Shown: positions 1 through 10,302 of the stretch, one piece after another
Numbering within the stretch: position 1 is the first letter of the stretch
How the letters are laid out: the number at the start of each line of letters is the position of its first letter
DNA from: Chloroflexota bacterium
Lineage (GTDB): Bacteria > Chloroflexota > Chloroflexia > Thermomicrobiales > UBA6265
Length of the DNA: 64,000 nucleotides
Assembly: GCA_023389575.1 (NCBI GenBank)
Contig: JAEWEG010000032.1
Location: forward strand, 1 to 64,000
Direction: 5' to 3'
Position numbers and translations under genes: made by a program
Notes under the pieces: model-generated
What the model was told of the DNA's origin: nothing
What the model saw: only the letters and a program-made list of their open reading frames with translations
Databases searched by the model: none

Positions 1-331
1 CGTCCGGGGCGCTGACCACCAGGATCGCGCCGTCCATCTGGGCGGCCCCGGTGATCATGTTCTTGATGTAGTCGGCGTGGCCCGGGCAGTCGACGTGGGC
101 GTAGTGCCGGTTGTCGGTCTCGTACTCGACGTGAGACGTCGCGATCGTGATCCCGCGCTCTCGCTCTTCCGGGGCGTTGTCGATCGAGCTGAAGTCGCGG
201 ACCTGGGCGAACCCCTTCAGCGACAGCGTCTTGGAGATCGCCGCCGTCAGCGTCGTCTTCCCATGGTCCACGTGCCCAATCGTGCCCACGTTCACATGCG
301 GCTTCGACCGCTCAAACTTCTGCTTGCCCAC
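1..331 (-). CDS. tuf: Elongation factor Tu (N-terminal part, cut by window edge)
   Basis: EF-Tu is the GTPase that delivers aminoacyl-tRNA to the ribosome. About 110 codons of the N-terminal G domain are present. Reading the minus strand gives the P-loop GHVDHGKTT close to the N-terminus, then the RGITI switch I segment and the DCPGH switch II motif. The GTG start is chosen because AAGGAG lies seven bases upstream and the protein then begins MGKQKFERSKPH, close to the family's usual MAKxKFERxKPH. It is the last gene of the str operon, 73 bases after the fusA stop. The 3' end lies outside the window. Confidence 0.97.
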   Translation of the reverse strand, partial: MGKQKFERSKPHVNVGTIGHVDHGKTTLTAAISKTLSLKGFAQVRDFSSIDNAPEERERGITIATSHVEYETDNRHYAHVDCPGHADYIKNMITGAAQMDGAILVVSAPD

Positions 332-404
332 CAAATAACTCCTTGAGCGCCATGCTCAACTAGTCCCGAGTCAAGGGCGCGAACGCCGCGCCCCCGTGTC
401 TGAT

Positions 405-2540
<2,136 letters not shown>

Positions 2541-2625
2541 GGAGTTGCGTTTCCTCACGTCGCCAGCAAACCGAAGTTCACTGGTTGATCACCGGGGCGC
2601 CATTGCCCCGGTGTGATTGGCAGTG

Positions 2626-3096
2626 CTAGAAGCGGAAGTGCGAGAAGGCACGGTTGGCTTCCGCCATGCGGTGCGTATCCTCACGTCGCTTGATGGTGGC
2701 GCCGGTGCCGTTGTAGGCATCAAGCAGCTCGTTGGCGAGCCTGTCCGCCATCGTCTTGCCCGGCCGGCTACGGGCCGAGGTCAGGAGCCAGCGAATCGCC
2801 AGGGACTGGCGGCGCTGACCTTCGATTTGCACGGGCACCTGGTAGGTGGCGCCACCGACGCGGCGAGGCTTGACCTCGAGCATCGGAGTCGCATTGGAGA
2901 CGGCCCGCTCGAAGACCTCGATCGGGTCCTGGCCGGTGCGGTCCTGGATGTTCTGGAGCGCGCCGTACATGATGCGCTCGGCCAGGCCCTTCTTGCCCCG
3001 CTGCATGATCTTGTTAATGAAGCGGGTCACCAGCTCGCTGTTGTAGCGGGCGTCTGGCATTGGGTCGCGACGTACGATCTTTGATCTTCTCGGCAT
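2626..3096 (-). CDS. rpsG: 30S ribosomal protein S7
   Basis: S7 binds the 3' major domain of 16S rRNA and starts assembly of the 30S head. The product is 156 residues, the usual length. It begins MPRRSKIVRRDP and contains the conserved FINKIMQRGKKG and RRVGGATYQVP segments. The C-terminal half has AIRWLL and the RREDTHRMAEANRAF motif that ends with the helix near the E site. It is the second gene of the str operon. It is separated from rpsL by an unusually long 334-base gap with a hairpin, and is followed by fusA after 85 bases. Confidence 0.98.
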   Translation of the reverse strand: MPRRSKIVRRDPMPDARYNSELVTRFINKIMQRGKKGLAERIMYGALQNIQDRTGQDPIEVFERAVSNATPMLEVKPRRVGGATYQVPVQIEGQRRQSLAIRWLLTSARSRPGKTMADRLANELLDAYNGTGATIKRREDTHRMAEANRAFSHFRF

Positions 3097-3430
3097 GCGG
3101 TTTTACTGCCTCCGTATCTGGACACTCTGGTGATCCGGATTGACGCGGCGCGCCCTTCGAATCGTTGTTGTTCCAGAACTTCCGAAACCGGGGCGCGGTC
3201 GCGCGCCCGCCTCCGGTACTCGTTATGACTTCCACTGGCATTCATCGCTGAAACGCCAGCACACTGGGGTACTCATGGGGCGCAAGGCGCCCCGCCAAAT
3301 CTGGTTCACAAGGCCCGAAATCGCGGGCACACGAAAAAGCGGTCGTCGCCCAGGTGGGTCGTCCCGCTTTTCGTATCCAGCTCTCTCAGTTTCGCCAAAG
3401 CGAGATCACCAAATAGTGGAGCGAGGACCG
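3097..3430. other. rpsL-rpsG intergenic spacer
   Basis: This gap of 334 bases lies inside the str operon, where spacers are usually short. I see no convincing coding frame. It holds one long hairpin (3331-3374, listed separately) and a GC-rich stretch near 3183-3200 with alternating CGCG runs. The spacer could carry an attenuator, a processing site or a second promoter for rpsG-fusA-tuf. None of these can be told from the sequence alone. Confidence 0.6.
3331..3374 (-). terminator. Hairpin between rpsL and rpsG, possible partial terminator or processing site
   Basis: In the direction of str-operon transcription the arms are ACGAAAAGCGG and CCGCTTTTTCGT. They form a stem of about 11 pairs around a loop of roughly 21 bases that itself has complementary CCCACC and GGGCG runs. 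The T-rich run is inside the 3' arm, so this is not a textbook terminator. It may attenuate or mark an RNA processing site between rpsL and rpsG. Confidence 0.4.
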
Positions 3431-3859
3431 CTACCCGTTCTTTGGTGCCTTGGTTCCGTACTTGGACCGCGCCTGCTTGCGGTTTTCAACGCCGCGAGCA
3501 TCAAGAGCGCCGCGAATGATGTGATAGCGCACACCCGGGAGATCCTTCACCCGGCCGCCGCGAATCAACACCATCGAGTGCTCCTGCAGATTGTGACCCT
3601 CGCCTGGAATGTACGCCGTCACTTCGACGCCACTGGTAAGGCGAACACGGGCAATCTTGCGCAGTGCCGAGTTGGGCTTCTTCGGCGTCATGGTCTTGAC
3701 CTGGGTGCATACCCCACGCTTCTGCGGCGCGAACGTACCAGCACGGAGCCGACCGGCGTAGCGGCCTGCAGCGCTGTTCGTATAGCGGAGCGCAGGAGAC
3801 TTGGTCTTCTTCTTGACGCTCTTTCGGCCCTTGCGAACCAACTGATTGATCGTCGGCAC
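3431..3859 (-). CDS. rpsL: 30S ribosomal protein S12
   Basis: S12 lies at the decoding centre and is the classic site of streptomycin resistance. The 142-residue product starts at a GTG preceded by GGTGAGGAG, giving MPTINQLVRKGRK. A longer upstream open frame exists but does not resemble S12. Conserved segments are TPKKPNSALRK (with the lysine changed in streptomycin-resistant mutants), SGVEVTAYIPGEGHNLQEH and GGRVKDLPGVRYH, whose Asp is the RimO methylthiolation site in other bacteria. The lysine and neighbouring residues look wild-type, so no ribosomal streptomycin resistance is predicted. It is the first gene of the str operon. Confidence 0.97.
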   Translation of the reverse strand: MPTINQLVRKGRKSVKKKTKSPALRYTNSAAGRYAGRLRAGTFAPQKRGVCTQVKTMTPKKPNSALRKIARVRLTSGVEVTAYIPGEGHNLQEHSMVLIRGGRVKDLPGVRYHIIRGALDARGVENRKQARSKYGTKAPKNG

Positions 3860-4431
3860 GAAAAGCTCCTCACCGGCCCAACGGCATAATCCGTGCTCTG
3901 TGCGCCCTGGGAACAATCCCTGGGCCAACTGTCCATTGTGGGTGGAACACAGCTGCGGAGCCGCCTGGACCGTGTCGGTTGATCGACTTGGCTTCAGGAA
4001 TAAGAAACGGTTTGAAGCCACAACCGCACGCGCGGCCGCCAGTGGCGGCCACAGGGAGGAATTCTACGCACGATCGGACACCGCGTCAAGGAAGGTCGTC
4101 GCCACTCCTCGCGCCAACGGGATCGTCGCGCGCTCCCTGGCCGGAACCTGGTTCGGCACGCTGATACTTCATCATAGGCGCAATCCCACCCCCACCGCAA
4201 TCCGCCCCGAGGTCCTCCTGACCGCCACGAGCGTCACGCGCACGGGCGAGCGCTCCTTCATTACTATGGAATACACGGCTCATCGAATTCCGCCCGGACC
4301 ACTCCGCCACTCCACCAGCAACCGTCCGCATAACCGACCGCCACCACCCATGCAACCGGACTCTCGTCGCGGTACCCTATGCCAAGGCGGGAACAGTCCC
4401 GCGCGCCTCCCTCAAATCGCAAGGACCATGC
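3860..4431. other. Divergent intergenic region between the str operon and purM
   Basis: This 572-base region has no convincing gene on either strand; the short open frames lack ribosome-binding sites and family resemblance. It should carry the promoters for rpsL on the minus strand and purM on the plus strand. A perfect 8-base inverted repeat (TGGCTTCA at 3989-3996 and TGAAGCCA at 4013-4020) lies 130-160 bases upstream of rpsL and could form a stem in the str leader RNA. A direct repeat of CCCAGGG lies nearer to rpsL. Confidence 0.6.
4171..4200 (-). promoter_or_regulatory. Candidate sigma-70-type promoter of the str operon
   Basis: On the minus strand TTGCGG (4200-4195) and TATGAT (4176-4171) are separated by 18 bases, a good match to the housekeeping consensus. 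Transcription would start near 4164 and give a leader of about 300 bases before rpsL. That is long enough to include the inverted repeat at 3989-4020. Confidence 0.5.
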
Positions 4432-5496
4432 ATGTTGGCCGACCTCCCCGGATCTGGCAGCGCCTACAAGGATGCCGGTGTCGATATTGATGCGAAGACA
4501 AGCGCCATACACCGGATCCGGGAACGTGCCCAGGCAACCTTGGGAGCCCAGGCTGGTCCGATCGGGCACTTCGGCGGCACATGGCTGTTGCCCTCGGGGC
4601 CTGATCAAATCCTGGTCGCCAGCGCGGACGGTGTCGGCACCAAGCTGAAGCTGGCCTTCACGCTCGGGGGCGACGCGCATGCGTCGGTGGGCCGCGACAT
4701 CGTCAACCACTGCGTCAACGACATCCTCGCGCTCGGCGCGCGGCCGCTCTTCTTCCTTGATTACTTCGCCACCGGCAGGCTGGACCCCGACGTGGTCACC
4801 AGCGTGGTCGGCGGGGTGACCGACGCCTGCCTCCAGAACTCGATGGCGCTGCTGGGCGGCGAAACCGCCGAAATGCCCGGCATGTACCAGGACGGCGAGT
4901 ACGACCTCGCCGGTTTCATCGTCGGCACCGTGGCGCCGGATCGCAAAATCGATGGTTCGGCCATCACGCCCGGTGACGTTGTCATCGGCTTCCCCAGCAC
5001 TGGTCTCCATACCAATGGGTATAGCCTGGCCCGCAAGGTAATCGGACTCGACCAGGGCCAGGAGCAGGACAGGGCGCTCCTCCAGCAGCGCCTTCCCGGC
5101 GGAACCACGCTGGCGGAGGCGCTCATCGTCGAACATCGCTCCTACCTGCCGGAAATCGCCCCGCTCTTGGACGAGGGCATCATCCATGGGATGGCCCACA
5201 TCACCGGCGGCGGGATCAAGGACAACCTGCCCCGCACGCTGCCCGAGCACTGCATCGCCCGCCTCGACCCTGAGGCCTGGGTAACGCCCACGATCTTCGA
5301 ATACCTCGTGGAACGTGGAGACATCTCGCTCGATGAACGGTATCGTGTCTTCAACATGGGCGTGGGGTTTGTCATCGTGGTGGCCGAGAAGGATCGGGAC
5401 CATGTGCTCGACCGCTATTCCGACGCCCGGCAAATCGGCGAAATCGTGGATCGCACCACGACTGATGAATCGGCCGTCCAGGGCCTTTCCTGCTAG
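4432..5496 (+). CDS. purM: Phosphoribosylformylglycinamidine cyclo-ligase (AIR synthetase)
   Basis: PurM closes the imidazole ring in purine synthesis: FGAM plus ATP gives aminoimidazole ribotide. The 354-residue product has the usual family length. It begins with the YKDAGVDIDAK segment, followed by the ADGVGTKLKLA motif, NDILALGARPLFFLDY and GGETAEMPGMY. The C-terminal half holds HITGGGIKDNLPR and FNMGVGF. No other purine gene is nearby. A small GTPase gene starts nine bases after its stop, so the two are probably co-transcribed. A weak TACCCT box at 4373-4378 may be its -10 element. Confidence 0.97.
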   Translation: MLADLPGSGSAYKDAGVDIDAKTSAIHRIRERAQATLGAQAGPIGHFGGTWLLPSGPDQILVASADGVGTKLKLAFTLGGDAHASVGRDIVNHCVNDILALGARPLFFLDYFATGRLDPDVVTSVVGGVTDACLQNSMALLGGETAEMPGMYQDGEYDLAGFIVGTVAPDRKIDGSAITPGDVVIGFPSTGLHTNGYSLARKVIGLDQGQEQDRALLQQRLPGGTTLAEALIVEHRSYLPEIAPLLDEGIIHGMAHITGGGIKDNLPRTLPEHCIARLDPEAWVTPTIFEYLVERGDISLDERYRVFNMGVGFVIVVAEKDRDHVLDRYSDARQIGEIVDRTTTDESAVQGLSC

Positions 5497-5505
5497 GGAG
5501 CGAGC

Positions 5506-6081
5506 GTGGCCACAATCGACATCACCAACCGCCAGATCGCGGCGCGAATCGTGTACTACGGTCCGGGACTGAGCGGGAAGACCACCAACCTGGTGAACAT
5601 CCATGCCAGGTTGCCGGAAACGTCGCGCGGGGACATGCGATCGATCGCCACCGAGTCGGAGCGCACGCTGTTCTTCGACTTCGTGCCGATCGAACCGATC
5701 CGGCTCGATGGCTGGGACATCCGGTTTCACCTGTACTCGGTTCCAGGCCAGGACGTTTACGTCCGAACCCGTCGCGCCATTCTCGGCGGCGTTGACGGCA
5801 TCGTCTTCGTGGCGGACGCCGCGCCCGATCGGCAGGCCGCCAACCAGGAATCGCTGGTCGAGCTCGACACGCACCTGGAGCATTACGGTCGCGAGCGAGC
5901 GAAAACGCCCGTGGTGTTCCAGTACAACAAGACGGACCTGCCGAGCGCCCTTTCGCACGATGAGATGGACGAACGACTGAACCCGTTCGACATGCCCTCG
6001 TTCGACGCCATCGCCACGCAGGGCAACGGCGTCGCCGAAACGCTCACCGCGATCTCCAAGCTGGTGGGCCGAACGCTCTAG
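5506..6081 (+). CDS. MglA-type small Ras-like GTPase
   Basis: This is a small cytoplasmic GTPase of 191 residues. Visible motifs are the P-loop GPGLSGKTT (19-27), the MglA-like segment ERTLFFDFVP (52-61), the switch II region YSVPGQDVY (78-86) and NKTD (141-144). MglA sets polarity and motility in Myxococcus; homologues in other phyla are mostly uncharacterised. The start is GTG with GGAG five bases upstream, nine bases after purM. No MglB/roadblock partner gene is visible next to it, so the regulator is unknown. The family call is firm, the cellular role is not. Confidence 0.88.
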   Translation: MATIDITNRQIAARIVYYGPGLSGKTTNLVNIHARLPETSRGDMRSIATESERTLFFDFVPIEPIRLDGWDIRFHLYSVPGQDVYVRTRRAILGGVDGIVFVADAAPDRQAANQESLVELDTHLEHYGRERAKTPVVFQYNKTDLPSALSHDEMDERLNPFDMPSFDAIATQGNGVAETLTAISKLVGRTL

Positions 6082-7019
6082 TCAGGCTGCTCGTCGGTTC
6101 GGGGCGTGGAACGCGGCCAACCGGGGCGGCCATACGCCGGGTTGGGGTAGGAGTAGAACCCCTCGCCAGTCTTCCACCCAAGCTTTCCGGCATCCACCAG
6201 CGAATGCAGCACCGCCGAGGGCCGGTCCGTCGGGTCCTTGCTGACCGCGATATACGAATCCTCGATGTCAGCCACCACGTTGAGTCCGACCTGGTCCATC
6301 ATGGCGAAGGGCCCGTAGTCGATGCCCCAGAAAAAGGCCCACAACCGGTCCACATCCTCCGGATCGGCGTGCCCCTGATCGACAACCGCCAGGGCTTCCC
6401 GTTTCACCGCCCGCCAGACGCGGTTGATGATGAAACCCTTGCTCTCGCCGCGCACCACCGCCACGTAGAGCCCAAGCGAGCGACCGAAGTCCTCCAGCAC
6501 CTCCATTGTCTCTGGAGAGGTTTGCCCGCACCCCATCAACTCAACGCATGACCTGATCCAGAACTCGGAGAAAAAATGGAGGTTCACCAACCGGCTGGGA
6601 TTGGGAACCACATCGGCCAGGGTGGAAGATGGCAACGATGAACTGTTCGTGGCCAGGTACGCGCCCGGGTTGATTCGCCCTATCTCCGTGAACACCTCTC
6701 GCTTGGTGTGCACCTCTTCCCGAACCGCCTCGATCACCAGGTCGACACCTGAAACGGCCTGGTCCAGCGACGGCGACGGGACGATCCGGCCCAGCACCGC
6801 GTCGAGGTCCCAGTCGAGGCGTCCATCGGCGGCGACCGGCGCCAGTAATTCGCGCAATCGCGCCTGGGCCGCATCGGCCGCGCCGGGGGCCACATCGTAC
6901 AGCCGCACCGTCCGCCCACTGGCGGCGCTCATGGCCGCGATCTGGGCACCAAGCGTTCCGGCGCCGATCACGGCCACCTCGCGAATCGCCTTGTCCCTAT
7001 CCAATATCACCGTATCCAT
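6078..7019 (-). CDS. 3-hydroxyacyl-CoA dehydrogenase family protein
   Basis: This is a 313-residue NAD-dependent dehydrogenase of the 3-hydroxyacyl-CoA family, which oxidises the 3-hydroxy group in beta-oxidation or butyrate-type pathways. The dinucleotide fold begins with GAGTLGAQIA (19-28). NSSSL (125-129) and the catalytic-type His148 with Glu160 follow, then the FIINRV segment and a C-terminal helical domain with GWKTGEGFY. The usual His-Phe-Phe-Asn-Pro motif reads LHFFSEFW here, so the substrate may differ from that of standard FadB-like enzymes. It is convergent with the GTPase gene and overlaps its stop by four bases. No other beta-oxidation gene is adjacent. Confidence 0.87.
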   Translation of the reverse strand: MDTVILDRDKAIREVAVIGAGTLGAQIAAMSAASGRTVRLYDVAPGAADAAQARLRELLAPVAADGRLDWDLDAVLGRIVPSPSLDQAVSGVDLVIEAVREEVHTKREVFTEIGRINPGAYLATNSSSLPSSTLADVVPNPSRLVNLHFFSEFWIRSCVELMGCGQTSPETMEVLEDFGRSLGLYVAVVRGESKGFIINRVWRAVKREALAVVDQGHADPEDVDRLWAFFWGIDYGPFAMMDQVGLNVVADIEDSYIAVSKDPTDRPSAVLHSLVDAGKLGWKTGEGFYSYPNPAYGRPGWPRSTPRTDEQPD

Positions 7020-7086
7020 GCGCTATGCTCCATTTGGGGGTGGCGCGAATTTCGACCCTGGTTTCGATGAGAAGGATCATACGGCC

Positions 7087-7536
7087 ATGGCACGTAACGG
7101 GAAATGGAGCAAACTCCCCGGCAGGGCATTAAATGGATTGTCGAACTGGTTGGTAGGCACGGTGGGCCTGGACATTCAGGGTGCCATGGTCCTGACGATC
7201 CGGGGCAGACGTTCAGGCGCTCCCCGCAGCCTCACGGTCAACCCGCTGGAACTGGACGGCCACACCTACCTGCTCTCCCCTCGCGGCCAGACACAGTGGG
7301 TGAAGAACCTCCTCCAGGCCCAGGCTGGCTCGCTGAAGCGAGGCCGTGACACCCGCTCGTTCCACGTCGTTAGGGAACTTACCGACGCTGAAAAGCCCGC
7401 CGTGATCCAGGCCTACGTTAGCCGCTGGCACTGGCAGGTCGGCAAGCTGATGGGCGTTCCGAAGCAGCCCGACGCGGCCACGCTCGACCGGATCGCGCCA
7501 AACCATCCCGTGTTCGAGATAGCCTTCGATTCCTGA
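7087..7536 (+). CDS. Deazaflavin (F420)-dependent nitroreductase-fold protein
   Basis: This is a 149-residue member of the Ddn/DUF385 family of split-barrel proteins that bind F420 or related flavins. The signatures are TIRGRRSGAPRS, the SPRGQTQWVKNL segment and a following basic stretch ending in FHVVREL. The ATG start has a GAAGGA ribosome-binding site about ten bases upstream; an in-frame extension further upstream is not supported. It lies between the divergent hydroxyacyl-CoA dehydrogenase and yvcK. The family is common in Actinobacteria and Chloroflexota, so F420 use is plausible, but the substrate cannot be told. Confidence 0.85.
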   Translation: MARNGKWSKLPGRALNGLSNWLVGTVGLDIQGAMVLTIRGRRSGAPRSLTVNPLELDGHTYLLSPRGQTQWVKNLLQAQAGSLKRGRDTRSFHVVRELTDAEKPAVIQAYVSRWHWQVGKLMGVPKQPDAATLDRIAPNHPVFEIAFDS

Positions 7537-7587
7537 TGGCGATCGAGTAACACTGTGGACGCCCGCTCGCCAGGTGCCAGACGCGTC

Positions 7588-7619
7588 CGTACACCGTGAG
7601 TTTCCGGTGGTATACTCAC
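7588..7619 (+). promoter_or_regulatory. Candidate extended -10 promoter with overlapping inverted repeat, upstream of yvcK
   Basis: TATACT (7611-7616) is preceded by TGG, an extended -10 element. CGTACA at 7588-7593 would be a weak -35 at 17-base spacing. A 6-base inverted repeat, GTGAGT (7596-7601) and ACTCAC (7614-7619), overlaps the -10 box and could be an operator. Confidence 0.45.
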
Positions 7620-7661
7620 GCTTTGGGGCCCTGCCAGGGGCAGTGACTGTTCGATGACACC

Positions 7662-9095
7662 GTGGCCAAGCACCCAAACATCCATTCGCCCGGTGGAATG
7701 CACGCTGGACAAGACATGACCCATAGCACCTTCCGGATGTGGTTGCGCCCCGGCATGAAGATCAAGCGCTGGATCGTGCTCTTCACCCTCGCGCTCGTCC
7801 TCACCTGCCTGGCCATCGCCATGGCCGTCGCCTGGATTTACGACAACTACTCCGTACCTTCCGGCGTTCAGGATGTCGCCAGCGCGCTGACGTTGCAGTT
7901 CATTCCCAATCCCTGGCGAAGCATCCTCATCCTCGCCGTCGGCGTCGGCCTTATCGCGTTCGCCACGTGGAAACTGAGCCAGGCGGTATTCAGCCCCCTG
8001 CTCAAGGAAATCACCAGTGGACGAACGGTCGCCGAGATATACGTGGGTGACAAGTTCGGCCCGGCCGTTCCCGAATTCAATGTGGTCACCGTCGGCGGTG
8101 GTACCGGCCTCGGCAACCTGCTCCGCGGTCTCAAGCAGGCGAACATCAATCTCACCGCGATCGTGACGGTGGCGGACGATGGTGGCAGCACCGGCAGGAT
8201 CCGCGACGCATTCGATATCCCCGCGCCCGGCGATATCCGCAACTGCCTGGTCTCGCTCGCCAGGGACGAATCGACGATGGGACAACTCTTCCACTATCGC
8301 TTCGACAAGGACGGGTCCGAGCTTTCCGGGCACTCCTTCGGGAACCTGTTCATCACCGCCATGACCCAGGTCACCGGGAGTTTCGAGCAGGCCGTGCTCG
8401 AATCGGCTCGCGTGCTGAACATCGAGGGCCGGGTACTGCCGTCCACGCTGGAAAACGTGACGCTTTGCGCGGACCTGGTCGATGGTTCGTCGGTTCGCGG
8501 CGAGTCGGCCGTTGGTCACGACAGCCCGCCGATCAAGCGCCTCTACCTGGAGCCGGACCGGCCGAAGGCCTACGATCCCGCGCTGGCGGCGATCATCAAC
8601 GCCGACCTGATCGTTCTGGGCCCTGGCAGCCTATACACCAGCGTGATTCCCAACCTGCTGGTGGACGGCGTTCGCGAAGCCATCCGGTGGTCCTCTGGCA
8701 AGACCGTGTACGTCTGCAACGTGGCGACCCAGGAAGGCGAGACCGACCACTTCGATTACGAGGCTCACGTGTCGGAAATCGTCGACTACCTGGGCGAGGG
8801 CGAACTGGACTACGTCCTCCTGAACAACAACCCCGCCGCGACCTCCGCGATCCGGCCGCACGAGCATGTGGAAGCCGTTGTGTACGATGGCGCCTCCCAC
8901 ACGAGGCAGGGCGTGGAGATCATCGCCAGGGATGTCGTGAACGACCAGAATCCCCTGCGCCACGATCCGCTCAAGCTCGCTGCCGAACTCCTCGACATCG
9001 TGCGGATGCCACGAACGGTCACGGTGCCGCCCGGCTTCGTCCCCCATGCCGACTCCGAGACCAACCCATCCGAGCCGGCGACGGCCATCCGGTAG
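7662..9095 (+). CDS. yvcK: YvcK/GluM-family protein with N-terminal membrane domain
   Basis: YvcK (CofD-like fold) supports gluconeogenic growth and cell-wall synthesis in Bacillus and binds UDP-sugars there. The core domain begins at the GGGTGLG motif (145-151) and continues with VADDGGSTGRIR, PGDIRNCL, FGNLFI, ADLIVLGPGSLYTSV and NNNPA. Unlike the Bacillus protein it has about 130 extra N-terminal residues with two membrane segments (about 37-60 and 86-105). This membrane-anchored architecture is one I associate with Chloroflexota. The GTG start at 7662 lacks a clear ribosome-binding site; ATG codons at 7698 or 7716 are alternatives. It sits just upstream of the glycolytic genes. Confidence 0.9.
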   Translation: MAKHPNIHSPGGMHAGQDMTHSTFRMWLRPGMKIKRWIVLFTLALVLTCLAIAMAVAWIYDNYSVPSGVQDVASALTLQFIPNPWRSILILAVGVGLIAFATWKLSQAVFSPLLKEITSGRTVAEIYVGDKFGPAVPEFNVVTVGGGTGLGNLLRGLKQANINLTAIVTVADDGGSTGRIRDAFDIPAPGDIRNCLVSLARDESTMGQLFHYRFDKDGSELSGHSFGNLFITAMTQVTGSFEQAVLESARVLNIEGRVLPSTLENVTLCADLVDGSSVRGESAVGHDSPPIKRLYLEPDRPKAYDPALAAIINADLIVLGPGSLYTSVIPNLLVDGVREAIRWSSGKTVYVCNVATQEGETDHFDYEAHVSEIVDYLGEGELDYVLLNNNPAATSAIRPHEHVEAVVYDGASHTRQGVEIIARDVVNDQNPLRHDPLKLAAELLDIVRMPRTVTVPPGFVPHADSETNPSEPATAIR

Positions 9096-9197
9096 CTTCC
9101 CAGCCGTCCATCGGTCAGAATTGCGATGGGCGCGAAACCTCGCGCCATTCCGGGCAGCCAGACTTTGGTACGCTTCACCTTCCGGTGTGACGAGTCA

Positions 9198-9217
9198 CGG
9201 GAGCCTTGCTGCTCCCG
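9198..9217 (+). promoter_or_regulatory. Small hairpin in the gap leader
   Basis: A perfect 7-pair stem, CGGGAGC and GCTCCCG around a 6-base loop, lies 38-57 bases before the gap start codon. It is flanked by GTCAC repeats, including the palindrome GTGACGAGTCAC. It may stabilise the leader or mark a regulatory site; there is no T run, so it is not a standard terminator. Confidence 0.35.
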
Positions 9218-9254
9218 CGTCACGGGCCGCCTATACCGCACAGAGGAGCAATTG

Positions 9255-10280
9255 ATGGTGTACAAGATCGGTATCAATGGGTTTGGTCGCATCGGTCGTC
9301 AGGTCTTCAAGGCAATTGACAAGGGTGGCTTCGCTGACCTCTTCGAGGTGGTTGCCGTCAATGACCTCACCGAGAACGAGACGCTCGCCCACCTCCTGAA
9401 ATACGACTCCACCTACGGCATTTATGACGCCGACATCTCGGCCAGCGGCGATGGCATCACCGTCAACGGCAAGTTCGTGAAGGTGCTGGAGGAGAAGGAT
9501 CCCGCCGCGCTGCCGTGGGGTGACCTCGGCGTCGACCTGGTGATCGAGTCCACTGGCCGCTTCACCAATGCCGAGGCCGCTTCGGCCCACATCGACGCGG
9601 GTGCGAAGAAGGTGATCATCAGCGCTCCGGCCAAGGGTGAGGACGCGACCATCGTCCTTGGCGTCAACGAGAGCATCTACGATCCCGCCAGCCACAACAT
9701 CATCTCGAACGCCTCCTGCACCACCAACTGCCTCGCGCCCGTGGTGAAGGTCATTCTCGATACCTTCGGCATCGAAACGGGCATGATGACCACCGTCCAC
9801 TCCTACACCGCCGACCAGGTGCTGCAGGACGGCCCGCACAAGGACCTCCGCCGCGCTCGCGCCGCCGCCCAGAACATCGTGCCCACCACCACCGGCGCGG
9901 CCAAGGCGATGTCGATCGTGATTCCCGAAGTGGAAGGCAAGCTCGACGGGTTCTCACTCCGCGTGCCAACCCCAACCGTGTCGATCATCGACTTCGTCGC
10001 CGTGACGGAAAAGCCGGTGACCATCGAGTCCGTGAACTCGGCGTTCAAGGCCGCGTCGGAGAGCGACGAGATGTTCGGCATCCTCGGCTACTCCGAAGAG
10101 CCGCTGGTGTCCTCGGACTACCGCCAGGACCCACGCTCCTCGATCGTTGACGCGCTGTCGACCAACGTGCTCGGCGAGCGCATGGTCAAGGTCGTGGCCT
10201 GGTACGACAACGAGTGGGGCTATTCCTGCCGGATCGCCGACCTGGCCGCCCTCGTTTGCGAGCAGGGTTTCGAGTCCTAG
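9255..10280 (+). CDS. gap: Glyceraldehyde-3-phosphate dehydrogenase
   Basis: GAPDH converts glyceraldehyde-3-phosphate, NAD and phosphate to 1,3-bisphosphoglycerate. The 341-residue product starts at ATG with GAGGAG at the right distance and opens with the Rossmann motif INGFGRIGR. The catalytic Cys is in SNASCTTNCLAP and the catalytic His is in TTVHSYTADQ. WYDNEWGYSCR closes the C-terminal part. It is followed after 22 bases by pgk and then tpiA, giving the classical three-gene triose-phosphate operon. Confidence 0.98.
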   Translation: MVYKIGINGFGRIGRQVFKAIDKGGFADLFEVVAVNDLTENETLAHLLKYDSTYGIYDADISASGDGITVNGKFVKVLEEKDPAALPWGDLGVDLVIESTGRFTNAEAASAHIDAGAKKVIISAPAKGEDATIVLGVNESIYDPASHNIISNASCTTNCLAPVVKVILDTFGIETGMMTTVHSYTADQVLQDGPHKDLRRARAAAQNIVPTTTGAAKAMSIVIPEVEGKLDGFSLRVPTPTVSIIDFVAVTEKPVTIESVNSAFKAASESDEMFGILGYSEEPLVSSDYRQDPRSSIVDALSTNVLGERMVKVVAWYDNEWGYSCRIADLAALVCEQGFES

Positions 10281-10302
10281 ACCACGCCGAAGGGAAATCC
10301 CC

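Noticed and set aside
4086..4355. A small minus-strand gene in the str-purM gap
   Set aside because: An 89-codon frame exists but its composition is not protein-like and it has no ribosome-binding site; it overlaps the predicted promoter.
4264..5958. A 564-codon open frame antisense to purM and the MglA-like gene
   Set aside because: It is the complement of two clear genes, has no family resemblance and no ribosome-binding site. Long antisense frames are common at high GC.
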